This document shows positions 15,936 to 23,031 of a stretch of DNA of 23,031 nucleotides, piece after piece. The first letter of the stretch is position 1. Every line of letters starts with the position of its first letter. Below the pieces are notes generated by a model. That model had not been told where the DNA came from, did not search any database, and saw only the letters and a list, made by a program, of their open reading frames with translations. Source of the stretch: Strigomonas culicis (taxonomy: Eukaryota; Euglenozoa; Kinetoplastea; Trypanosomatida; Trypanosomatidae); assembly GCA_000482145.1 (NCBI GenBank), contig AUXH01000296.1, forward strand, positions 1 to 23,031. The letters are read 5' to 3'. The translations under genes were made by a program, and so were the position numbers.

Positions 15936-16634
15936 ATGGGTTGTATTGCAAATCTTGTGTACGGCGTCCTGCAGGCGGCGGCGCTCGCGTGCTTTGTGGT
16001 CGCCACGCCACTCGACCAGTTCCGCTCTAAAAGCGAGGAGAAAGAGGCCGTCAACGTGAGCAGCTACTTTGGCAACACCTACTGCCTCACCTATTGGGGT
16101 GTAAAGGACAAGTGCTACTCGATGACCTACAACGGCAGGCCGTGGGACATCTTTGAAAACTGCAACGGCCGCGTCGAGCGATTCCGCACGGCGGAGGTGT
16201 GTGCGATCGGCGCCATCGTCGTCGTTGCCGCCTCGCTCGTTCTCTTTGCCGTCTCGAGCTGCTTCTCCTGCTGCTGCCCCTGTTGCAAGTACATCCTCAT
16301 GCTGCTGAACCTCGCCACGACGGTCCTCTCCGCGGTGGCGTGGGGCTGCATGCTGGACTGCTACCGCCGCAGTATGGGCGACAGCACGGTGACCACCACA
16401 ACCTCCACAGCAACACCGATCGCCGCCCGGATGGCAGAGACGCTTGTGTTTGAGAGCGTCGGCTCCAACGGGGTTTATTCACTGACTGCGAACCAGTGCA
16501 TGAAGTTACAGGACTACACAGGGACGGACGGTACACTGCAGTACGGCATGCGTCTCGGCGCCGGTTGGGTCCTCACGATCATTGGCTGGGCGGTGGTGTT
16601 GGTGAATATGTTCATCGTTCTCCTTCCGATTTGA
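15936..16634 (+). CDS. Amastin-like surface glycoprotein
   Basis: 232 aa with four hydrophobic helices: about 7-24, 87-108, 118-140 and 208-230, and two loops that should face outside. The first loop carries the amastin signature at 50-60, CLTYWGVKDKC. It keeps both Cys, Trp-Gly and Lys of the published pattern C-x-[TS]-[LF]-W-G-x-[KRQ]-x-[DENT]-C but has Tyr for Leu/Phe and Lys for Asp/Glu/Asn/Thr. The TPLDQFR segment at 24-30, right after helix 1, is also amastin-like. One N-glycosylation sequon, NVS (40-42), lies in the first loop. Helices 2 and 3 are joined by a Cys cluster (C109, C112-114, C116-117), and the chain starts Met-Gly-Cys, both of which could be lipid-modified. Amastins are transmembrane glycoproteins of the trypanosomatid surface, often stage-regulated through the 3' UTR. 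It is a single copy here, not a tandem array. The subfamily is not determined. Confidence 0.88.
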   Translation: MGCIANLVYGVLQAAALACFVVATPLDQFRSKSEEKEAVNVSSYFGNTYCLTYWGVKDKCYSMTYNGRPWDIFENCNGRVERFRTAEVCAIGAIVVVAASLVLFAVSSCFSCCCPCCKYILMLLNLATTVLSAVAWGCMLDCYRRSMGDSTVTTTTSTATPIAARMAETLVFESVGSNGVYSLTANQCMKLQDYTGTDGTLQYGMRLGAGWVLTIIGWAVVLVNMFIVLLPI

Positions 16635-17961
16635 TAAGACAAAACGTCCGTGCATGTCACTGTGCGTGTATGTGCGTGAGAGACAGAAATAGTAATAATA
16701 ATTAAAAAAAGAACAATAGGTTTTTTTTTTTTGCAAATAATAATTATAGGAAGAAGTGCACACAAAAAACAGCAAAAAAAAAAGAAGTAGTAAAGAGCAC
16801 GTTAATAGCGGAACTGAGAAGAAAGAAAAAAAGGAGTGAAAACACAAAGCAAGACGAAGAAAAATGATACTATGTGTGTCTCTTGTCCTTTTTTTCTTCT
16901 CTTTTCTTGTTTTTACCTCTTCTGATACTTCTTCCTTATTCTCTAGTTTTTTTTTTACTTCATTTCAACAAAAAAAATGTACAGGTTAATTTTGTTTATT
17001 TTTTTTGTTTTATTGCTTTCAACATGATTAAATGAATAAATGAAGAATCACATAAAGAAAGGAAAAAAAGAGGTGTTTACCTCTTCTTCTTTTTTTGCTT
17101 TTAACGTTATTATTGCATCATGAGAAAGCAACAATTTGCACCCATGACACACATGTGTATCTATATCGATATCTATATCTACATACATACTTACAAGTGA
17201 TTGTGAAGGGGAAAAAGGTTGCAGTTTTTTTTTTCCATTTTTCTTCTTTTTGTTGTACTTGCAGTGAAGCCTGATTGTGTTTCCTTTCCCGTTTGCTTTC
17301 GAGTATTCTTTTTGTTTTACACCACTTTCATTTTTTTTCTTGCAGAGAAAAAGAAAAAGAATACTTTGTAAAAAGCTTGTCAAAACGTAGGGAATGAAAT
17401 AGAAATGAAAAAGAAAAAGAACAGAAAGAATACATATTTATTAAATAGCAGTATTTAAGGAAATCGAAGTTAGTCTTTTTTTTCGCTTCGCTTTCTTCGA
17501 TGATCTTTCTTCTACCCATTTTAGAGTGTGCTACCTTATGACACATTAATATACGACCTTCGTACCATCGATGCAAATTCACAGTAAACTCCAATGAACA
17601 CAAAAGCCAAATAGTGTCATTTGATCCTTTTTCTCCTCTTTTTTCTTTTTCTTTTTACTTTCAAGTAATCTTCTCCAATATCTAAAGAAACAAATAACTA
17701 TAAGAATTAGGTCTTTTTTCCGCTTTTACTCCTTTATCTCATTTTTGCCTTTCTTGTAGCTAATTGGTTTTTTAATTACCACTTTTTGCTTTCTTCGTTG
17801 CTTTTTTTTTCTTCTTCTTCTACTGTGTTTTTCTTTTTGCGCTTTTTTCTCTCCCCTTTTGTCGTCTATACACTGATAAGCGGACCAAAATTCAAAAGAA
17901 AAAAAAGAACCCAGTGGACTCCCTGTGAAGCCTCCCCCCTTTCCCCACACTCGACGACGGC
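16635..17961 (+). other. Long A/T-rich spacer between amastin and ABC transporter genes
   Basis: 1327 bp with no convincing gene on either strand. It is made of A-runs, T-runs and mixed purine or pyrimidine blocks, plus a TATC/GATA-type patch around 17158-17190 with the palindromes CACATGTG and ATATCGATAT. The first part is presumably the amastin 3' UTR, the region that controls amastin expression in related species, and the end is the acceptor for the next gene. I recognise no retroposon or amastin remnant. Confidence 0.7.
17801..17880 (+). promoter_or_regulatory. Polypyrimidine tract and spliced-leader acceptor for ABC transporter
   Basis: About 60 nt of T/C-rich sequence (17801-17862) precede AG at 17879-17880. 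The 5' UTR is about 81 nt, with no ATG before 17962. Confidence 0.6.
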
Positions 17962-20900
17962 ATGTCGAAGACAGACAGAAACGCGCAGCCGCGCAGCGAC
18001 CCTTACGCGGAGGACGGGACGGTGTTCGACACAGACCGAGCACACGCCCCGTACGGCGAGGCGCGCCTCGCGAACGATGCCGCCCCTCCTGCGGTGGCGG
18101 CGGGCGGCGGCAGCAGCGACGGCGACGGCGACGCGAAGTCGGCTGACAGCCGCCTTCCTGTCTTCTCCGCGGAGGAGGAGGTGAAGCCCAAGACGGCACC
18201 GCAGACGGTGTCGGTGCTCGGCATCTTCCGCTACTCGGACTGCGGGGATAAGACGCTGATGGTGATTGGCAGTGTCTGCGCGGTGGCCTGCGGCGGCGGC
18301 ATGCCCGCCTTCTCCTTCATCTTCGGCCGGCTGCTGAACGACCTTGTGGCGCCCGGCGACGTGCGCGTGCAGACCTCTGAGACGGCGCTCATCATGACAC
18401 TCGTCGGCGTCGGCATGTTCGTTGTGTGCGGCGGCCACGTGCTGTGCTGGACGATCGCGGCGGCGCGGCAGGTGGCCCGCATCCGCCTGCGCTTCTTCGA
18501 GGCGTGCCTGCGACAGGACATTGGGTGGCACGACGAGTACAGCCCTGGTGAGCTGACCGCGCGCATGACCGGCGACACGCGCGTCATCCAGAACGGCATC
18601 AACGACAAGCTCTCGCAGGGCATCATGAACCTGTCGATGGGCCTGCTCGGCTTCATTTTCGGATTTGTGTTCTGCTGGGAGCTGACGCTGGTGATGATGG
18701 GCATGATGCCCTTCATCGCTGTCATGAGCGCCATCATCGGAAACATCATGTCCTCCATGACGGTGACGTCGCGTAAGCACTACGCGGTCGCGGGGTCCAT
18801 CGCGACGGAGGTGATGGAGAACATCCGGACGGTGCAGACGTTTGGCAAGGAGGACTACGAGACCGAGCGCTTCCACACAGCGGTGCTGCTCGCGCAGAAG
18901 GAGGGCATCAAGAAAGAATTCACGAGTACCACGTCGTCCGGCATCACCATGGCGCTCGTCTTCGTGACCTACGCGATCGCCTTCTTCTTCGCCTCCTACC
19001 TCGTGCAGTGGGGTCGCAGCACGATGGGCGACATTATCGCGACCTTCCTCTCCGTGCTGATGGGCTGCTTCGGCATCGGGTTCGTGTCGCCGAGCATGAC
19101 GGCCTTCACGGAGTCGCGCGCGGCCGCCTTCGAGATCTTCCGCGCAATTGACCGCGTGCCGCCGGTCGACATCGACGCCGGTGGCGCGGACGTGCCGACC
19201 TTCGAGCACGGCATTGAGTTCCGCAACGTGAAATTCGCGTACCCCACGCGGCCCGACATGTACCTCTTCCGCAACCTCAACCTGACGATCCACAAGGGGC
19301 AGCAGGTGGCCTTCTCGGGCGCGTCCGGCTGCGGCAAGAGCTCCATGATCGGGCTGCTGCAGCGCTTCTACGACCCGATCGCCGGCGAGGTGCTCGTGGA
19401 CGGCCGCGACATGCGTGAGCTGGACCTCAAGCAGTGGCGCGATAAGATCGGCATCGTCTCGCAGGAGCCCAACCTCTTCGCGGGCACGATGCTGGACAAT
19501 GTGCGCGTCGGCAAGGCGGACGCGACGGAGGCGGAGGTGATCGAGGCGTGCAAGCAAGCCAACATCCACGATACGATCATGACGCTGCCCGACCAGTACC
19601 GCACGAACGTCGGCGCGGTGGGCTCGCAGCTGTCGGGCGGCCAGAAGCAGCGCATCGCAATCGCGCGCGCGCTGGTGAAAAAGCCGTCGGTGCTGCTGCT
19701 GGACGAGGCGACGAGCGCGCTGGACCGCAAGTCGGAGGTGGAGGTGCAGGCGGCGCTGGACAAGCTGATGCAGGGGGGCAATATGACGGTCATCATCGTC
19801 GCGCACCGCCTGGCGACCATCCGCGGGGTGGACTGCATCTACTACGTCAAGTACGACGGCGTGGAGGGCAGCGTCATCTCTGAGCACGGCACGTTCGACG
19901 AGATGATGGCGCTCGGCGGCGAGTTCGCCGCGATGGCGAAGATCCAAGGCGTCGGCGCGGCGGATGACAAGGGCACGGACAAGGCTTCCGCGAAGGCGGA
20001 GGACCACCTGAACGTCATCCTCGACGACGAGGAACTGGCGCGGCTCGACTCGGAGCTGCCGCGCACGGAGCGGCAGCGCGTACCCATTGAGGAACTCACC
20101 AAGTGGGAGATAAAGCAGACAAAGGTGGGCATGATGCGCATCCTGGGGCTGAACAAGGGGAAGCTGTGGGCAATCGTCCTGGGTCTTTTCGGCTCCGCTA
20201 TTACCGGCGCGTCGGGACCCGCGAACGCCATCATCTTCGGCAAGATCCTCAATGTGCTGGGCATGTACGCGGTCGCGAGCGTCATTGACAAGGAAGCGGC
20301 CACGCGCGATCTGCGCAGCGGCACGGACCTCTACGCACCCTTATTCCTCGTCTTTGCGGCGGCGGCCTTCCTCGGCTGGTTCCTGCAGGGCTTCTACGGC
20401 TACGCCGGCGAGCACCTGACGACGCGCATCCGCACGATGCTGTTCCGGCAGATCCTGCGGCAGGACATGAGCTTCTTTGACATCCCCGGGCGCGACGCAG
20501 GCACGCTGGCTGGGATGCTGAGTGGCGACTGCGAGAGCGTGCACCAGCTGTGGGGCCCGTCCATCGGGCTCAAGCTGCAGACGGCATGTACCGTCGGCAC
20601 GGGGCTGGTGGTCGGGTTCATCTACCAGTGGAAACTGGCCTTCGTGGCGCTCGCCTGCATGCCCGTGCTGGCGATCTGCCAGGTCGTGCAGCAGGTGATG
20701 ATGATGGGCTACACGCAGAAAAAGGAGGGCGACCACGACGACGCCATCGTGACGGAGGCGCTGTCGAACGTGCGCACGGTGACCTCCTTCAACCTCAAGG
20801 ACGACCGCGTCGCGGCGTACCGCGCAACGATCGACCACGAGCTGCCGAAGGAGGTGCGTAAGGGCGTCATTGTCGGCGTCGTCTTCGGCCTGACGCAGTT

Positions 20901-21897
20901 TGTTTTCTTCGCCGTCTTCGGCCTCTGCTTCTGGTACGGCGGCCAGCTCATCTACAAGGGCGAGGCGGACTTCGAGAAGGTGGTCATCACGGCGATGGCG
21001 GTGCTGATGGGTGCGATGGGCGCAGGGGAGGCGGGCGGCTTCGCGACGAAGATGGCGGATGCGGAGAAGGCCACGCGGCGCGTCTTTAGCGTGATCGACC
21101 GCGTCCCTGACGTGGACGTCTACGCCTCCGGCGACACCGACCTCGGCGACGGCTGCCACCTGCAGTTCAACAAGGTGCAGTTCATCTATCCGGCGCGGCC
21201 GAAGCAGGTGGTGCTGGCGTCCGTCGACCTGCAGTTTCCCAGCGGGACGGCGAGCGGCCTGATGGGCATGACCGGCTGCGGCAAATCGACCATCATTCAG
21301 ATGCTCGCGCGCTTCTACGAGCGGCGCAGCGGGCGCATCACGGTGAACGGGAAGGACCTCTCGGCGGTGGACATTGCGACCTGGCGGCGGAACATCAGCA
21401 TCGTGCTGCAGGAACCGAACCTGTTCAGCGGCACCGTGCGCGACAACATCCGCTACGCGCGGGACGATGCGACGGAGGAGGAGGTGATCGAGGCCGCGAA
21501 GCTCGCGCACATTCACGACGACATCCTGAAGTGGCCGGAGGGCTACGAAACGGATGTGGGTTACAAGGGCCGCGCGCTGTCGGGCGGCCAGAAGCAGCGC
21601 GTAGCGATCGCGCGCGGGCTGCTGCGGCGGCCCAAGCTGCTGCTGCTGGACGAGGCGACGAGCGCGCTGGACAACGTGACGGAGGCGAAGGTGCAGGCCG
21701 GCATCGACGCCTACCAGGCGAAGTACGGGCTCACAACGGTCAGCATCGCGCACCGGCTCACGACGATCCGGCACAGCGATCAGATCATCGTCCTCGACTC
21801 CGGGCACATCATCGAACAGGGCAGCCACGAGGCGCTGATGGCGCGCGGCGGGGAGTACAAGGTGCGCTGGGAACTGTACAGCAGCGCGACGCATTGA
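17962..21897 (+). CDS. Full-length ABCB transporter, P-glycoprotein/MDR type
   Basis: 1311 aa, the usual size for a full ABCB exporter (TMD-NBD-TMD-NBD). An 80-residue hydrophilic N terminus is followed by six helices between about 98 and 380. NBD1 has Walker A G453-ASGCGK-S460, Q-loop Q501, signature LSGGQKQR (557-564), Walker B VLLLDEAT (577-584) and switch His615. A charged linker (about 660-725) leads to the second set of helices between about 735 and 1027. NBD2 has Walker A G1102-MTGCGK-S1109, Q-loop Q1150, signature LSGGQKQR (1206-1213), Walker B LLLLDEAT (1226-1233) and His1264. Both ATP sites therefore look catalytically complete. Proteins of this type pump amphipathic compounds across membranes using ATP, and in Leishmania MDR1-type members confer multidrug resistance. 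Whether this copy sits at the plasma membrane or inside the cell cannot be read from the sequence. A small insertion (YVKYDGVEGS) follows the switch His in NBD1. Confidence 0.95.
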   Translation: MSKTDRNAQPRSDPYAEDGTVFDTDRAHAPYGEARLANDAAPPAVAAGGGSSDGDGDAKSADSRLPVFSAEEEVKPKTAPQTVSVLGIFRYSDCGDKTLMVIGSVCAVACGGGMPAFSFIFGRLLNDLVAPGDVRVQTSETALIMTLVGVGMFVVCGGHVLCWTIAAARQVARIRLRFFEACLRQDIGWHDEYSPGELTARMTGDTRVIQNGINDKLSQGIMNLSMGLLGFIFGFVFCWELTLVMMGMMPFIAVMSAIIGNIMSSMTVTSRKHYAVAGSIATEVMENIRTVQTFGKEDYETERFHTAVLLAQKEGIKKEFTSTTSSGITMALVFVTYAIAFFFASYLVQWGRSTMGDIIATFLSVLMGCFGIGFVSPSMTAFTESRAAAFEIFRAIDRVPPVDIDAGGADVPTFEHGIEFRNVKFAYPTRPDMYLFRNLNLTIHKGQQVAFSGASGCGKSSMIGLLQRFYDPIAGEVLVDGRDMRELDLKQWRDKIGIVSQEPNLFAGTMLDNVRVGKADATEAEVIEACKQANIHDTIMTLPDQYRTNVGAVGSQLSGGQKQRIAIARALVKKPSVLLLDEATSALDRKSEVEVQAALDKLMQGGNMTVIIVAHRLATIRGVDCIYYVKYDGVEGSVISEHGTFDEMMALGGEFAAMAKIQGVGAADDKGTDKASAKAEDHLNVILDDEELARLDSELPRTERQRVPIEELTKWEIKQTKVGMMRILGLNKGKLWAIVLGLFGSAITGASGPANAIIFGKILNVLGMYAVASVIDKEAATRDLRSGTDLYAPLFLVFAAAAFLGWFLQGFYGYAGEHLTTRIRTMLFRQILRQDMSFFDIPGRDAGTLAGMLSGDCESVHQLWGPSIGLKLQTACTVGTGLVVGFIYQWKLAFVALACMPVLAICQVVQQVMMMGYTQKKEGDHDDAIVTEALSNVRTVTSFNLKDDRVAAYRATIDHELPKEVRKGVIVGVVFGLTQFVFFAVFGLCFWYGGQLIYKGEADFEKVVITAMAVLMGAMGAGEAGGFATKMADAEKATRRVFSVIDRVPDVDVYASGDTDLGDGCHLQFNKVQFIYPARPKQVVLASVDLQFPSGTASGLMGMTGCGKSTIIQMLARFYERRSGRITVNGKDLSAVDIATWRRNISIVLQEPNLFSGTVRDNIRYARDDATEEEVIEAAKLAHIHDDILKWPEGYETDVGYKGRALSGGQKQRVAIARGLLRRPKLLLLDEATSALDNVTEAKVQAGIDAYQAKYGLTTVSIAHRLTTIRHSDQIIVLDSGHIIEQGSHEALMARGGEYKVRWELYSSATH

Positions 21898-22360
21898 GGC
21901 ACATCTTCTGAAGCCCACGACACGCGCTAGACAGGTCTTGAAGAAAGAAAACATACTATACCATAATTAACATAATCAGTATGGACACTGACAAATGTAT
22001 TTTTTGTCTGTTTTTTTTTGGTTTTGTTGCATTCATTTACTTCTATTTCTATTCTTTTATATATTTTCCTTTTGCACTCTGACTTTTTTTTTTCTCTTCT
22101 CAGTCTTCTTTTGCCTTGTTTGCTTCTATCCCTCTACTGTTTCAGTAGACACGCTATAAACAGGAACAATAGAAATACATATTGATAATTATAATAATCA
22201 ATTAAGATTGATAGCGGCAAACAGCAAACGGACTACAAACCAGAGGATGAAACAGAATGAGAGATGCAAAAGAAAGAAAAATGAAAAGGGAAAAAACAAG
22301 CCCAAAAAGAATTCTTTTTTTTTGGGTTCTATTTAGTATCTTTAAAAAAAAATATGAAAC

Positions 22361-22380
22361 GGAAAAAACTCGTTTTTTCC
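22361..22380. repeat. Perfect 9-bp inverted repeat
   Basis: GGAAAAAAC and GTTTTTTCC flank a 2-nt centre, so the 20 bases could form a hairpin or small cruciform. A looser inverted repeat centred on GAATTC lies 50 bp upstream (22301-22326). Confidence 0.85.
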
Positions 22381-22997
22381 CTTTCCGAAAAAGAAAAAGC
22401 CGCAGTTTTTTGTCTCCTCTTTTCTTTTTTATTCTCTTTTCGTCAATTTTTTTCTTCGTTTTCTGTACGTTTCTTCTCCTCCATTTCCTTATTTATTTGT
22501 GTATATACAAAAAAAAGTACTAACAAAAAAAAAGGTCTTGATTTCTTTATAAACCTTGTGAATGTGTTTTCAAAAAAAAAAAAGTAGTACACAAGCCTTT
22601 CATTAAAGAACACAATAATGAGAGAATAATAATAAAACGTACGGCCTGAAAAAAACGAAAAAAAAGGAGAAACACGTTTTTACATGTAGAAGTGCATCTA
22701 AAGACCAAAAGAAGAAAAAAACTACATCATAAAATATAAATTGTCCACACATGAAAAAACGAAATAGAATAACAAGAAAGCAGGAAAGCAAACAAACAAA
22801 AGACCCATTCTCCAATGGGAACCTCATTGAAAAAGAAACAAAAAAAAAGAGAACAATACTTATTTTTTTTTTTTAAGCATTCTGAAAAGGAACAGTTTCT
22901 TTTTTTCTTCCCCTTTTAAGCACACATAGCTATATCATTAGTTTCCTTTTAAGAAAGAGAACCGCATGAGTACTTAAAAGCAAACACAAATCAAAAC

Positions 22998-22998
<1 letters not shown>

Positions 22999-23031
<33 letters not shown>
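22999..23031. repeat. (TA)n microsatellite at right edge
   Basis: A pure TA dinucleotide tract runs to the last base of the window, mirroring the one at the left edge. Confidence 0.95.

Larger units (their letters stand above)
21898..23031 (+). other. A/T-rich 3' flank without genes
   Basis: 1134 bp of A- and T-run sequence downstream of the ABC transporter. Small open frames (for example around 22257-22587) are Lys/Phe/Ser-rich low complexity with no start context or codon bias like the real genes. It contains two short inverted repeats (22301-22326 and 22361-22380) and ends in a (TA)n tract. Pyrimidine tracts are present but no start codon with a GC-rich coding frame follows before the edge. 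Confidence 0.75.

Noticed and set aside
16635..17961. Degenerate amastin copy or SIDER-type retroposon in the long spacer
   Set aside because: I could find no amastin signature remnant or recognisable retroposon signature by eye; a database search would be needed.
17866..20007. Very long minus-strand open frame (713 codons) opposite the ABC transporter, and similar ones at 11085-13034, 13591-15324, 4216-5931, 6145-7749 and 20341-21954
   Set aside because: They are phase shadows of GC-rich codons on the real strand: His/Arg/Val/Leu-rich, without domains, and with no acceptor tract on their own strand.
22257..22587. Open frames in the right-hand flank
   Set aside because: Lys/Phe/Ser-rich low complexity from A/T runs, no GC-rich third positions and no domain.
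1..23031. tRNA, rRNA, snRNA genes and CRISPR arrays
   Set aside because: No cloverleaf-like conserved boxes, rRNA segments or regularly spaced repeats were noticed in any spacer.

Overview
The window looks like nuclear DNA of a trypanosomatid (Kinetoplastea). Eight intron-free genes all lie on the + strand. A long pyrimidine tract followed by an AG dinucleotide sits upstream of every start codon, as expected for a polycistronic unit processed by spliced-leader trans-splicing. Coding DNA is very GC-rich with G or C at most third positions, while the spacers are A/T-rich with homopolymer runs and microsatellites. One gene is an amastin, a family known from trypanosomatids. All three stop codons behave normally (TGA and TAA end the genes), so there is no sign of a reassigned code. 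The genus cannot be settled by eye.

Layout, left to right. (1) 285-3185: a 966-aa protein with a metallo-beta-lactamase-like region followed by two rhodanese-like regions, the order of persulfide dioxygenase-rhodanese fusions, but with every recognisable metal ligand gone. (2) 3781-5850: a helical protein with an Arg/Gly-rich tail that resembles API5/AAC11. (3-6) 6193-8196, 8578-10650, 10938-13058 and 13390-15480: four divergent tandem paralogues, called A to D here. Each has an Arg-rich mitochondrial-type N terminus, a Tudor/SH3-like region, a SAM-like helical region, one transmembrane helix, a P-loop NTPase domain and a conserved C-terminal block ending in HTAxRC. (7) 15936-16634: an amastin-like four-helix surface protein. 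(8) 17962-21897: a full-length ABCB (P-glycoprotein/MDR type) transporter. (TA)n microsatellites bound the window at both ends.

The most interesting part is the A-D array. I could not match it to a named family. Its architecture (matrix-type N terminus, single membrane helix, P-loop domain with a winged-helix-like end) parallels the fungal mitochondrial inner-membrane protein Yme2/RNA12. The Walker A motif is intact in all four, but the expected Walker B strand ends in basic/neutral residues instead of Asp/Glu. Paralogue D is a mosaic: one 83-nt patch is nearly identical to A and another 174-nt patch nearly identical to C, even at silent sites, which points to gene conversion. The linker between membrane helix and NTPase differs completely in each copy.

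Co-location in a trypanosomatid transcription unit does not by itself imply shared function; amastin and the ABC transporter need not be connected with the array. Starts were chosen at the first ATG after the proposed splice acceptor. Where the open frame extends further upstream (genes 2, 4 and 5) only TTG codons are available there.
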